From: Ophioderma brevispina
Taxonomy: Eukaryota; Echinodermata; Ophiuroidea; Amphilepidida; Ophiodermatidae
Length of the DNA: 64,000 nucleotides
Assembly (NCBI GenBank): GCA_023653785.1
Contig: JAMKCH010005344.1
Location: 1 to 64,000 of the forward strand
Reading direction: 5' to 3'
Shown here: in pieces, positions 11,674-22,800 of the stretch
Position numbering within the stretch: position 1 is the first letter of the stretch
How the letters are laid out: each line of letters starts with the position of its first letter
The notes under the pieces: generated by a model
Databases searched by the model: none
The model's input: only the letters and a program-made list of their open reading frames with translations
What the model was told of the DNA's origin: nothing
Position numbers and translations under genes: made by a program

Positions 11674-13279
11674 TTAAGGTCATGTGTCGTATGGTGGGAC
11701 ACCCATATAGTTGGTGGTGTTATATTTTATCATCCTCTTCTATGTTCAACAAGCTGCTGCAAGAGCATTGAGTGTTCAATTGTTTTAAGTTAGAGCTCAT
11801 TTCAAAGCTTTATTATTCTACTTTCTAAATTTGTATTTCATTTGAGCATTAACATTTGTTTAATTAGCAAAAAATTCACAAATATCAACAAAGGTAAATC
11901 TGGTGGAGTGGCGGTGGAGGAGTGGCGGTGGAGGAGTATGTACAAACTCAATGGGAAAGGGAATTTATTGTTCTGACCCATATTGCAATGTATGTTAATT
12001 TAATACAGAATGTGCTTTTAACATAATACTAGCCTTTCCTGGTGCATGCTGGTAATTTCGGAAGCAAAATTAAAATTTAATTGTAATTTACCTTGCAATT
12101 AATACCAGAATTAATGATTAGATTGATAAAGGTCATGACCACTCATGTTCATGTATTACAGAAAATTAACAAAATAAGAACTATATTAGTGTCCAATAAA
12201 TTGTAAACAAATGCAACTTTAATATAGCCCTGTAATCTTGCAAAGGTCTACAAAAAATGGTAATTAATAAATTGGGTTAATTATTTAAAAATCATAAAAC
12301 CTTAAACACTAATGGTGCTACACAGTGCTCAAATTTTGATCTAACATTGTTGCATTGCCCCAGTTTATGGTGTGATCATGAGATATGAATGTAGTATTAG
12401 AAATGAGCAGGTCACAGAAGCTGAAAAAATGTCATAAAATACCCTTTATAGTTACACCGTTGAGGTAGTTATCTCACAGAGTATCCTCACTATCCTGTTC
12501 ATATGTTAATTGTACTGTCACATGCATGTTGTCATTCATGACTATATTATCTGTATGCAATCTCAATTTAGACACCCTTTATGTATTCAAAACTTTTATT
12601 TAAAAGTAGGCTGTAACATTTGAGGTTGACAATATAATTGATTTGGGCTTATTCAAGATCCAACTACACACATGTGAAACTTAAAGTGCTCTGCATTGAT
12701 AGCACCTTTGACATGTTATTTTACACAAACTACACCCTATACCTTTGTTTAGACGACTGGTTACCATTTATATGGCATACCAGACTTAACTGGGTTGTCC
12801 CAAGACAATAGATTAGCTACTCTTTTCACATTTTCATAAAATAGTCAATATTGATTACATGGCCTTAAATTTTAATAAGTTTGTATACTTATTTTTGTGC
12901 ACCCTGTATTACCATCGGAGCTCATCAAAACATATTATAATTATACATTTTATCAAAGCTTATGGTGTACCCTGTTATAATATGTACTTGGTTTTAAGAT
13001 TCTTTACCACAGGAGCAAATACAATAAAGTATAATGTGATGAACAAAATCTGATGTTTTGCATAATATCACGCTATATATTTTAGTGACCACCCTGTATA
13101 CCATCATGAAACTTGTATAGATGGATTCCTTGAACCATAAGCTTTCCAAAAATATATAGTTTTATGGCTGTCAGATGTATAGTTTGAAACTACATAGTAA
13201 ATAAGTGAAAAGGAGGGTAAATCACAAAAATTGGGGTTTGTAACGCAAAGGTGTCCCACCATAAGACACGTGACCTTAA
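11674..13279. mobile_element. Non-autonomous DNA transposon with TTAA ends
   Basis: The 30 bp from 11674 and the reverse complement of the 30 bp ending at 13279 agree at about 28 positions, giving a terminal inverted repeat. Both ends start with TTAA, then GGTCAyGTGTC and GGTGGGACACC. TTAA at both edges is what piggyBac-type insertions leave, although the TIR does not begin with the CCC usual for many piggyBacs. The 1,606-bp interior has no transposase ORF. It sits in an intron of the NIDO gene. Confidence 0.7.
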
Positions 13280-13328
13280 TGAAGGGTATGTATTTTCCCA
13301 AAACACGCTAAAATAATAGTGTGAATTT

Positions 13329-13734
13329 TTTGGCAAAACACTGTAACTCGAAAGTTATCGTTTTTAGAAATTTAGCTTTGAAGTTCACATCACTGAATTT
13401 TGATATTAATTCAATTATTGAGTTTTAATTAGAATGTGATTATGCGGGATATTTTGTGTTTTGGCAAAGTAATATTACGTTCACAGGTATGATTATTTTG
13501 AAGAAACAAGTAAAACATGTTGAGTTAAAGTATTTGCCCAAAAATGTATTCTTCTGGTAAAACACAGTAACTTATACTACCATTTTAACATAATCTATTC
13601 AATTATTTGAGATTATGAATGTGTTTGTTCGCCAGCTGTTTTAGTTTCTATACTTAAATCCATAATATCAAAATACTAATTATAACTAGAAGTTTTTGGC
13701 AAAACACTATCTCTCCAAGTTAGTGTTTTGCCAA
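13329..13734. repeat. Cluster of TTGGCAAAACAC motifs with terminal hairpin
   Basis: The motif 'ttggcaaaacact(g)taact' or close variants occurs near 13330, 13549 and 13697, and inverted as 'gtgttttggcaaa' near 13456 and 'tagtgttttgccaa' at 13721. The last pair (13696-13734) forms a perfect 14-bp hairpin with an 11-nt loop. Non-coding, within the NIDO intron. Confidence 0.5.
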
Positions 13735-13851
13735 ATAACGGCCGAGCGTTCCAAGACTTTTTCGAAGATTGCTTGTCCAACGTACATGTAATCGTTTGTT
13801 CAATTAAAAGTACAATTTAGAATAGATCAACATACAAATCACGTGACTTAC

Positions 13852-13941
13852 ATCTTCGTCTGGGCCAATTGGAAGGACTATTTTCGTTGAAGAATATAAA
13901 TGCACTGGATTTTTAAAAGACACTACACCATTTTCATTAAC
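13852..13941 (-). CDS. NIDO-domain protein, exon A (N-terminal part of NIDO domain)
   Basis: Minus-strand exon of exactly 90 nt (30 codons, phase 0-0). It is flanked by acceptor 'ctctttgcag' and donor GAT|GTAAGT. It encodes VNENGVVSFKNPVHLYSS followed by IVLPIGPDED. 'V/I-N-x-N-G-x-x-S-F' is the typical start of NIDO domains (VNNNGVISF type). It joins exon B, which opens TGANKTVAP, so the order within the domain matches known NIDO proteins. Upstream exons (signal peptide and the FPFFG-type segment) should lie above 13941 and were not identified. Confidence 0.8.
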
Positions 13942-14090
13942 CTGCAAAGAGAACATGCCGTATTACTTTATGAAATGCATATTAACAATTTACATATGAT
14001 TATGAATCTATTTCATGTAAAGTAAAATGATCTTATTATAAGATGCACAATCTGATTATAATTTCAAATCAAGGGACATGTAAACCAAGT

Positions 14091-14352
14091 GGTTCAGGGA
14101 TTGTTTGGCGATTGTTCATTTTTATTGCATTATTTTAACAGTATGGCCATACTCATTTTTAGAAGAGATGACAGTAGTCGTAAAACCTTAAAATGACTGT
14201 TTCAGCTCTATAAGAACTGTTGGTTCAGGGATTGTTTGGCGATTGTTCATTTTTCTTGCATTATTTTAACAGTATGGCCATTCTCATTTTTAGAAGAGAT
14301 GACAGTAGTCGTAAAACCTTAAAATGACTGTTTCAGCTCTGTTGAGGCTGTT
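14091..14352 (+). repeat. 131-bp tandem duplication (2 copies)
   Basis: The segment beginning 'ggttcagggattgtttggcg' at 14091 is repeated from 14222 with only a few substitutions. It is non-coding and its near identity indicates a recent duplication. Confidence 0.9.
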
Positions 14353-14354
14353 GG

Positions 14355-14408
14355 TCGATGTGTCACAATCTGTGCACACAATCGATGTGTCACAATCTGT
14401 GCACACTG
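14355..14408 (+). repeat. 27-bp tandem duplication (2 copies)
   Basis: 'tcgatgtgtcacaatctgtg' plus 'cacacaa' at 14355 is immediately repeated at 14382. It directly follows the 131-bp duplication. Confidence 0.85.
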
Positions 14409-16532
14409 AGGTAAATCACTCTCTGTATGTTATAAAGGCTCTAATAAAATGAAACTCGTACTTGACACATCTTTGCGAGGTAAACTTTATAAAATACTTT
14501 GAAACAGATTGTAGAAAATGATTCCATTTCATAACAGAAATGTATAAAGCCTTATTTTCTCTTTGAGAAATCTGTACAGCCTGTCTCAAAAAAATGGTGC
14601 ATCAAAAACCAATTTTTTCAATATTATATCTCACATAAGTAAGTCGTTTTGTAATCCACATAAGAGAAAATGAATCAGGCTTGCCAGTTTTTTGTGTATC
14701 TCATTGCTTGTTCAATGAGAGAAACTCCAGTTTACTGGGTGCCACTTTCGGGTTGAGTGAAAACGTTGAAAGAATTAGTTAAACATACGATATCACATTG
14801 AACAGATATGAAATCTTTAAAAGGGCTATTATTAAATTCATAAAGAAACTCTAAAAGATACGAAAACAGTTAGTAATGGTGTACTACGTTGAAATATTTA
14901 TAACTTAAGCAAGTTCTGGCTTTAAGATAAAGTGAATAACATTCGACATACTGATTGTTCTGTTTAAAAGAGAAACCATGAGAATACAGGCAAACTGGAG
15001 GAGAGTGGTTTTATGGACTTGAAGTATCATTGAAAAAGCAAATCTTACCAACACCTTTGATACTTGCTTCCAAATTCATTCTTTATTGACTTCAACAATA
15101 GTAAATGCACACCCAAAGGTTAGTGCAATATTTCTGAAACCATTGCTTTGGATATGGGATGTGGTATGTTGGTTGGAAAAGCATGATTGTAACAGATACC
15201 AATTTGTAATAATATAAATTCAACGCTCCATTTCATTGAGTGCAATATAATAAATATGTGTCTTGTTTATTTTTTATGAAAAGACGATATTATCAATGAA
15301 TGATTATTATGATTGACAACATTGTGTGTCGATAAAACTAGAATTCCTTTGTTACTTAATCTGTGTAAATTGTGTCTTTTGTCAAGTTGCCTGCAATCTT
15401 TGTGGCTTCAAGACAGAATGGCTAACTGGCTCTCCCTGCCTAAAAAACTATGCACATGCATTAAAGTGGCACAAAAGTGATTTGATATATCGGCACTAAT
15501 TGGTTATCTCTGGATTGACAAAAGGAAATAAAGTAAAAAATTTTTTTTTTAATTTTATGGTGTTTTTTTGTGTTTTTAAAAATTATTGCAAGTTAAATGG
15601 ACCTTATTTTGAATTCATGTTATAAACCATTTTGTTCTGACGTACCACTTTGAGCCAGGCTGTATATCAAGCGTTATTACAGAAGTAGTGTTGGATGAAA
15701 GTTCCACGGCATGGACAATGCGATGTTGTGATAAGGTTAACCATGACATTATCACGGCACTCAGAAAAATTTCACTGCACTCAACGATGTCAGATGCGCT
15801 AACTTTAAAAAACAATGTACACTGCCCTCATACGAGGCTAAAGAAATTACTCGTAGAACATACGATGCACACCTCTAATTACCCCCCCCCCCCCAACCCT
15901 ACAGACCGTTCAATAATAGCTGATTAAATGGCTGGGAATTTTCAACTAGATATCAATGTTAGGATTCTGTTAAAGGAGAATAGTAAATCAGGAAGGGTCC
16001 CTCCCGCATTTAATTTTTTTGCAGGGAACAAAAAATGGCCGGTGCTTCTATACAATAGTCCGTGCTGGGCGGTGAATGCTGAATTTTGTCAGGTGGTCGA
16101 TTTCTACGGGATGATGGTAAAAACTGTAATTCCATGCTTGGCAGGTTGACATGTATCTTCTGAGAAAACAGTCTAAGATAGCGAAAGAAATGGGAGAGTT
16201 TCTTGATGGCGTGTTTGTACATGAAAGTATAGGCAGTTTAATTAGAGGTTTGTGAAACCATAAAAGTATCACTGCCACATAACGATGTCACTATAGTTAT
16301 AACAATGCCACTGCACTGACAACGATGTCACAGCGCTCACAACGGTGTCAGGCTATATACGCTCGCCGGGACGCTCGTACAAAGCAACATTTAAGGTTTC
16401 CTCTGAACATGGACCCGCGTAGAGACACAAGCAATATAGAGCTAGATGATAGAAAAGAGAGACAAGTATACTTGTGTGTCTTTACTTTAGAAATAGACAC
16501 GCAAGACTGAAAATTAGGAACACGTGTGATTT
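14409..16532. other. Intergenic, no gene seen; scattered AACGATGTCA motifs
   Basis: No splice-bounded exon was recognised. Between about 15780 and 16350 the decamer 'acgatgtca' recurs (near 15784, 16282, 16321, and as 'acggtgtca' near 16341), usually next to 'actgcactcaa/actgac'. This suggests a decayed short tandem repeat. A C-run of 12 lies at about 15882-15893. Confidence 0.4.
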
Positions 16533-16693
16533 AGAGAATAAAGGTATGATTTTGGGAACCGGTACTCTCTTTACGACGAATTAAGTGGAAGAACGAGGCC
16601 GGAGGCCGAGTTCTTCCAAGCAAAAATAATGGTGTCGTCGGATTCAATTCGTCGTAAAGAGAGTACCGGTTCCCAAAGTCATACCTTTATTCT
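16533..16693. repeat. Near-perfect palindromic (fold-back) element
   Basis: The 48-50 bp arms 16533-16582 and 16646-16693 are reverse complements with about one mismatch (core 'ccggtactctctttacgacg'). Between them a second palindrome, 'ggaagaacgaggccgg' with its complement, fills 16587-16618. Non-coding. It could extrude a double cruciform. Confidence 0.85.
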
Positions 16694-17017
16694 CATTCTT
16701 AAACAGCTTTATCATTTAAGGCTATCTTCAACCCAATTTCGCGATACTTTACGGCTTAAATACAACAAGAAACAACTGCCACCACCCAGTGACAACAATC
16801 GAACAACTCGTTGAACGCAACGATCATACGCAACGAGACGCAATGTTGGCAGGCGAGCGCGAACGTAACAAAACGCAGTATGACGCGAGCGTTCAACCTA
16901 AAAATAACTTCAATACGCAGCGCGTACTACCTGGGTTCAATTAATCGAATTGAACCCGGGCATCAGCCAATGAAATTGCTTACATTTTCACAGCTGTTTA
17001 AGAATAAGGAATAAAGT
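16682..17017. mobile_element. Small TIR element overlapping the palindrome
   Basis: 'ctttattctcattcttaaac' with 'agct' at the left edge matches the reverse complement of 16991-17017 ('cagctgtttaagaataagg' and 'aataaagt'). A 31-bp near-perfect palindrome (cctgggttcaattaatcgaa continuing to 16960) lies inside. This is a MITE-like organisation. Its left TIR overlaps the right arm of the 16533-16693 palindrome, so the two structures may be one nested element. Confidence 0.55.
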
Positions 17018-17569
17018 GCATAATAATAAGGAAAAATAAGTCACACAGCCTACATAACAGGTGTACTGTAGTTAGCAAAGACAGACAGAGAAACCGACAG
17101 ACATAGTAAAATAGATAGTAAACTAGACAGAGAGTAAGATATTTACACGGACATATCGCATAGGTAATACTGCTATGTGGTGTATGGGGTGTAAAAACAT
17201 CATGGAACATTAGTTCAAGAGCACAGAGATTGCTTGTGTTTATATTAAAATATAGTAAGATTTTTTAGACATAATTCGTATGAGATTAAATTACAATATA
17301 GAGACCAATACTTGATTTAAAGAAAAGGAATGCCCCTGTAAATTGCAGCGCCGGCGAAATGTATCTTCCTCTTTGGACAAAATGGCATCACGGTAGGCCA
17401 CCCCAAAGGGATAACTTCTGAAGAAGAAACATTTATATATTGAGGAGAATTAGTTTGTTATTACTTTAATGCAACACACTTGTAGAGAAAGTTGCAAGAG
17501 ACTGCCAACAATAACAATCCCCAATAAAATAAGTCAATCCCAGTCAAAAATCCCCCATTTATCTCGTTT

Positions 17570-17695
17570 AAATAATCATCATATCTCGTCTCATCATCTT
17601 CTTCATTCTTCATCATCTCATCTGCATATCATCATCATCGTCATCGTCGTCGTGAGCGCAGTAGCGTCGTCGTCGTCGTCGCTATCATCTCATCC
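17570..17695 (+). repeat. CAT/CGT trinucleotide microsatellite
   Basis: Interrupted (CAT)n grading into (CGT)n. Simple-sequence repeat. The reading frames across it are not genes. Confidence 0.85.
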
Positions 17696-17954
17696 GTAGA
17701 AGGAATGGTGGAAAGCGAGTTTTGGCAAAATTGTGTCAGACGAGATTTCAAGAGCTAATGTATTTCAAGTATGTCAAGTCCCATGTCCTTGGAAATAGTG
17801 TCAGGGTAGATTCCTGCAACCACGATTTAGTGTGACTACTAGAAGGAACCAGAATAGCAGATGGGATATCGTGGTCGGATGTCCGAAAGTAAGTGTCGGC
17901 GAACTGAAGCAGTTTCTGAAAACGGAGAATATCACTGTGCATGATCTCTCTCAA

Positions 17955-18150
17955 ACACTAGCGGGGAGTTCGCGCTGCGCGCGGCTGCGCGCGGCCCCCG
18001 CGAGCTGAGTATACCCGCTATACTCTGTCCAGCTCGAAGATGAAGTAGCGTCGCGGGCGTATACATTATACCGACTTTCAGCGCGCGCGTAGTCAAAGCA
18101 TCAAGCGCATATAAGGAAAGACGGCACGGGTTATACCGCGGTCGTCACTT
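17955..18150 (+). promoter_or_regulatory. GC-rich, CpG-dense patch with possible TATA element
   Basis: This local island is GC-rich in otherwise AT-rich DNA: 'cgcgctgcgcgcggctgcgc' near 17970 and 'cagcgcgcgcg' near 18079. It contains a hairpin-capable 'cgagctgagtatac' with 'tatactctgtccagctcg' at 18000-18037 and 'catataaggaaa' near 18109. It might be a promoter, but no exon can be assigned downstream. It could equally be part of a repeat. Confidence 0.2.
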
Positions 18151-18299
18151 CATAACTTAGACAAGACAAAGTATCGTTGAGCATACTGGAATGTTTTCAG
18201 AAGGTACTGTATTAGACCTAATTAGCGCCCCGGGAGCTTAATTCAATCGTTTGAAGGGAGGCGTTTATAAAATGATGAATTCCTAAATGACCCATCGAA

Positions 18300-18720
18300 A
18301 ACTTGACCCAAAAGGTACGTCGAACTACCACCATCCAAAACTCATATCAATAACGTAAAAAGCACGGCCAAGTTACCCAATAACGACCTGGAGACCTTTG
18401 ACCCCAAAATGACTCCTCGAAAACGTGACCACAAACCTCGTACGGACGAAGCTCTACCCACCATACCAAAATTTCATTATCAATTACGTCAAAGAACGGC
18501 CCAAAGTTACCCAATAACGACCCTGGATGACATTTGACCACAAAATGACCCTCCTCTAAAAACATGCCACAAACTCGAAGTGCGAGTCTACAACCATACA
18601 AAATACCCCACAAACCCCATTTCTCCAAATGTAGGATTTCACTAATGCCTAATCTGAAAGACACATTACCTTTGAAAATGAGTATGAATATTGTATGTAT
18701 ATATGTAGGCCTACTTAGTG
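18300..18720 (-). repeat. About 134-bp tandem repeat (TTGGGTAAC family)
   Basis: The segment 'aagttacccaataacgacc' followed by 'ttgaccccaaaatgac' recurs at 18370 and 18504, a period of about 134 bp, and again as a single unit at 19278-19380. The long minus-strand ORF over this array is produced by the repeat and is not a gene. The last part (18641-18712) reappears inverted at 19988-20058. Confidence 0.75.
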
Positions 18721-18815
18721 TGTGTGTGGGGGGGTGCGTGTGTGTGTGTTGTGGTGAGTTGTGACCCCCTGTGTGTGTGTGTGTGTGGTGTGGGTGTGTG
18801 TGTGTGTGCGCTGTG
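18719..18815 (+). repeat. (TG)n microsatellite
   Basis: Interrupted TG-dinucleotide runs. ORFs encoding Cys-Val or His-Thr runs are artefacts of the repeat. Confidence 0.9.
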
Positions 18816-19197
18816 TTGACAGAGATCACATTGGTGTCTTTTTTTTCTGACAAAAGGCCACTTTTCCCATTTGTGTGGCTTTTTTTCCCTTATGTGACTA
18901 GCCAAATAAGAAATCAAGAAATAGCATTGTTTCAGCATAAAATGATGTTACTCCCCCTACTGATGAAATTTGGCCAAAAAGTCACCATAACTTAATTAAG
19001 GCCCAACTACACCCACACAAGTCCTACATGTTCCATGTAGTGTCCAACATGGCCAACAGACACACAAAAATGTCACACAAGTAATAAAAGTCACAACAAG
19101 ACACACAAAAAGACACACAAGAGCCACATATTAAAAAGGAAACACAAGCACCCCAACGTCACACAAATATACCTCTGTTAGCTAATGGTTGTTGTGA

Positions 19198-19245
19198 GGG
19201 TGTGTGTGTGTGTGTGGTGTGTGTGCGTGCGTGCGTGAATGCGTG
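19198..19245 (+). repeat. (TG)n / (GCGT)n microsatellite
   Basis: TG run followed by 'gtgcgtgcgtgcgtg'. It precedes another single copy of the 134-bp repeat unit at 19260-19380. Confidence 0.85.
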
Positions 19246-19859
19246 CGCTCACAACCCGCATACGTCAAAGCACGGTCAAGTTACCCGATTAACGACCCTG
19301 GATGACCTTGACCCCAAAAATTGTCCCTCGAAACTGTGACCACAAACCTCGTACGTCGGAGCTCTACCGCGGACAAACAAACCCACAAAGTTGACTTTTT
19401 TTCGTAATATAGAAGGATTGAACATAATTCTTTGGGGTCAACATCCACCATGTACCATTGATTTAAATTGAATTCCGGGAACCTTTGAACACAGTAGAGA
19501 GTCAGTAGCGAGTTGTTATGTACATGCAATAAAGGGAAAAGGTAAAGGGAACGGATCTGTGTAGCTGTGTAACACAGGGAGCGAGTACAATCTCTCTGTG
19601 GAAGCAATTCAGCCAGATTCCACCATAAATGTTGATCTGGAGGTAGCTACACCTCCTCTACAACCAAGCGAGTCCTTACCTTCTCAACATTGGATAATTC
19701 CAATAACCCTTTACCAAACCCGGGTAGAGAGGAGTAATTGAGGTCAAGCGCCTTCACAGCAGGGCTCTGGAACTCACAACCTTGGGTGAATGTACCGAGT
19801 ATCTAGCGAGCGGCAGACCGTGAAAAGAGGCTAATCTTACTTAGGAGTTTAATATACCC

Positions 19860-20060
19860 TACCCCCCCCCCCCCACCACACACACACACACGCACACACA
19901 CACACACACAACACACATACGCACGCACATCGCACGCACACACACGCATAAAACACACACATACACACCATACACACATACATACATACATATATACAAG
20001 GTCCGAATACATCATTTCAAAGGTTACTGTGTCGTCTTCTTTCAGATTAGGCATGAAGTG
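19860..20060 (-). repeat. (CA)n microsatellite plus inverted copy of 18641-18720
   Basis: A C-run and CA repeats (19861-19990) lead into 'gtatatatgtatgtatg' and 'atgcctaatctgaaag' read on the minus strand. The same text lies on the plus strand at 18645-18720. The 18.6-20.06 kb block is therefore flanked by inverted copies of one repeat. Confidence 0.7.
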
Positions 20061-20969
20061 GAATTCCCAATTTGGAACTCTCTATTGCCGCAACATCTAA
20101 AACTTAAAATCACAGTACCTATATGCAATGACACCTAATCTGTTTTTACGCAAAACAATCTGCTGAAACAGTTTTCCTTTATATCTTAAGTTATCACCCT
20201 ACAGGACTAACCATTAATCACTGAAAACCTCTATGATTTTTACTTGAGGTAGCCATGGTGTGGATCTGCTGAAACTGGGGGAATGTGTTTTTTGAGATTA
20301 GGTAAAAAGACCAAGTTTTGTACAAATATGTAATATTATTTTTTTCCCTTTTGTGAACATCTTTATATTAGTAACAGCCGCACTCATTCATGCATGCGAA
20401 TTTTGAACCTGTATGGTGCTCCATAAGTCTACAACAGAGGCAAGTTAAAGAATGGAACGTGTATACCGTAAATATAGGGTGTAATGCAAGTAAATATGTT
20501 TTTCTCCAATGCTAGTTCTGCAATATTTTTTTCCTTAATGCTTTGATTACACGCACAAAAATGTAACCTCAGAGCCGCACTAAAGCTTATCTTAACTCTT
20601 AACGTCAGGTCGCGTGAGGTCCGCACCCCCAAAAAAAAAAAATAATCCACAAAAGGGGAAAAAAAGCCACTTTTTGGCTGATTTTTGTTGCATTAAAAAT
20701 GGCCAACATTTAGAGAAATTTTGACAGGGGTCGGCTACTTTAGTGATGATATGTTCACAAAGTACCCAAAAAAAAGGGCCATTTTAGGGGGTTCGGTCCA
20801 CTTTTAAATACCAAAAAGGGTCCACTTTTTCGAATTCCCGCACCCCCACCCGCCCCCCCCCAAAAATCCTGCGTCCTTGCCTGCTTAACATGGAGCGTAT
20901 AAGTTTGTGAAAGGCCGCGTTTTGGGGACAATATGATTAAAAGACTCTCTACGGTTAAAGTGTGCGTGT
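20061..20969. other. Intergenic with decayed repeat (20.6-20.87 kb)
   Basis: No gene. Between 20610 and 20870 'ccgcaccccc' occurs near both edges, and 'ccactttt' is repeated. This pattern is typical of a decayed interspersed repeat. C-runs are present at about 20850-20863. Confidence 0.4.
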
Positions 20970-21870
20970 TCCCGGGCCGCCCGAGAGAGAATTGCGGGCC
21001 CGGGGAGGACCTTGGAGGTACGGGCCCCCTTTTACCAATTTTGTTTTCCAGAACCCCAAGGGGGGATTTTTAAGTTACAGTGGCTGTGAAGCGGGCAGCC
21101 GTGTGTGTGGAGTGTATAATATAGTTGATCGATGCAGTTTATGGAATGTTTTGTTTTGAAACTTTTCATATTGTGTTATGGGAATGGCCCAGGAGGTGGA
21201 TTGCGGGTTGTCCCCCTCCCGGCGAAAAGCGCGGAAAGCCTTGCAATGTCAATTTCCAAAAAACACATGTTCTCATGAAAATTTGATTAGAAAAACAAAT
21301 GAAATTTGTAAGTGTTTAATTTTTAATGATAGAGGTATGATTAAACGGTTTTTAAAAAGTAAAATTTTTTTTAATTTTTTAGTTTTTTGTTTCAAATAAT
21401 AATATAATAAGTGTTCATGGAGAGTTATTAAGCGGGCCTCGGGGTGGGTGCGGCACGAAGCGCGGAACTTGCATTGTTCAATTTCCAATAAAACACATTT
21501 CTCATGTATAAACAATTTGAAAATTGGTAAAGGAGTCCCTTTATAATTCATGAATAAACCGTTTTATAAAATCAATGTTTAAAAACCAAAGAGAGGCCCG
21601 CACTGAAATTTCTTATTTAAAAATGGAAAATGTCGTGGGGTTACTCGTCTTTTCTCAAGTACGTAAGTAGGTCATTGTCGCAGGAGGGGAACGGAAACGG
21701 CCCCTGTATCCGCCAATGCTCTTTCTTTCTAGCTCGCTCTCTCGCCCTCTCTCGCCATCCATCCCTCTCTCACTTCTCTCCCTTGCTGACTTTTCATTTT
21801 TTACGGGCCTCTTAGGACCCCGGGGCCGGGGTCAATTACCCCTTTGACCTCCCCCTTCTCGGCAGTACTG
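20970..21870. mobile_element. GC-ended TIR element, non-autonomous
   Basis: The left edge, 'ccgggccgcccgagagagaa' through 'cggggaggaccttgg' and 'acgggccccc', matches the reverse complement of the right edge 21797-21870 ('gggcctcttaggaccccggg' through 'cttctcggcagtactg'). The TIR is imperfect and about 70-80 bp. The interior holds two diverged copies of a segment with 'aagcgcgga' and 'caatttccaa.aaaacacat' (near 21227 and 21459). There is no transposase ORF. The 'gggggcaattaccccc...cggc' style of terminus is known from non-autonomous DNA transposons in several invertebrate genomes. Confidence 0.6.
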
Positions 21871-22212
21871 GCGTGTTCCGATCGTCTTAGGGACCCCCTG
21901 ATTTACCCGGAAGAGTATTGATTTTGATATCAGATGAAAGGGCCGATTTTTCTCATTGTTGTTCCTGAAACAAATTTGAGCCCTCTTAAATCCAGTTATT
22001 CCAAGATCAAGATATTAATAAAAAAACAAAAACGCCGTTTTTTGTTTTTTGTAGTGGTTAACCAGCAATATCAGCCACGTATGAATAGGGCTTTGCAATC
22101 ATGCATTATATGCATTATTATCAAAACCGCAAGTGTTTCACACGGTACTTGATGGGGCTTATGACAAAATATCAGGCTCTCATACAAGTAAGACAAAAAC
22201 AACATAGTATTG

Positions 22213-22345
22213 GAACGCTAGAGCGGACATAAAACGTTGAGTTTGACAAACCGCGTCGAGTTTGCAACCCGATGACGGCGAGTGTGCAAGTTAGCAACGC
22301 TATGCCGGCGAGATTTTGCAAACTTTGCAACGTGACATCGTGAAG
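22213..22345 (+). repeat. Element terminus plus 30-bp unit array (G array 1)
   Basis: Starts with 'acgctagagcggacataaaa' and 'cgttgagtttg', followed by degenerate copies of a unit of about 30 bp ('gcaacgctatgccggcgag' with 'tttgcaagtt'). The same terminus and unit occur in inverse orientation at 31548-31822. This fits the left end of a transposon with subterminal tandem repeats. Confidence 0.65.
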
Positions 22346-22354
22346 GACAGTAGA

Positions 22355-22800
22355 GTCTACATATCAGAAAGTCCTAGGGACTCTAGGTTTCGGGAATGGG
22401 CGTCAGTATAGGACGCCCAGTCTCCGAAACCTTTATCAAGATCAGAAACTGTGTGTCCTAGGACACAGAGCTTCTGACACTAAAAAAACAAATAATAAAT
22501 TTACTTAGTGCGACCCGGACTCTGTAGTTCGGGGCCTCTCAAATGCGTTACAACTATCACAAACTTCGCCGGTCCATCTCAGGGAAGGGAAGCAGTCTAG
22601 GACCGGTTGTATGACGCAAAGTCCTAGGACCCTTGGTATATGTGATGTAGCGTCCCAGGACCCTAATATGTGCCGGGCCATCCTTAGGACCCCGCGGTAC
22701 TGTTGATGCAGTGTCCACTTCCCAGGACCCTAAAACTGTGTGTGTAGTCCGAGACCCTGAGGTACCGTGATGTAGCGTCCCAAGGCATACCGATATGCTA
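22355..22800 (+). repeat. TCCTAGGAC-type palindromic repeat block
   Basis: Recurrent 'gtcctaggac', 'tcccaggaccct' and 'gatgtagcgtccca' units at intervals of about 40-60 bp. It directly follows G array 1, in the same order as arrays near 29.8-30.7 kb (in reversed order there). Non-coding. Confidence 0.55.

Larger units (their letters stand above)
9736..13851 (-). other. Intron of the NIDO gene (between exons A and B)
   Basis: Inferred 4.1-kb intron joining exon A to exon B. It holds a TTAA-bounded DNA transposon (11674-13279), a cluster of 'ttggcaaaacac' motifs (13329-13734) and a G-rich run at about 10875-10900. No additional exon was recognised in it. Confidence 0.6.

Noticed and set aside
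17748..17954. 68-codon minus-strand ORF with ordinary composition
   Set aside because: No splice signals of note, no recognisable motif and no neighbouring exons. Length is compatible with chance.
18347..18853. 168-codon minus-strand ORF
   Set aside because: It runs through the 134-bp tandem repeat and a (CA)n microsatellite. The open frame is a by-product of the repeats.
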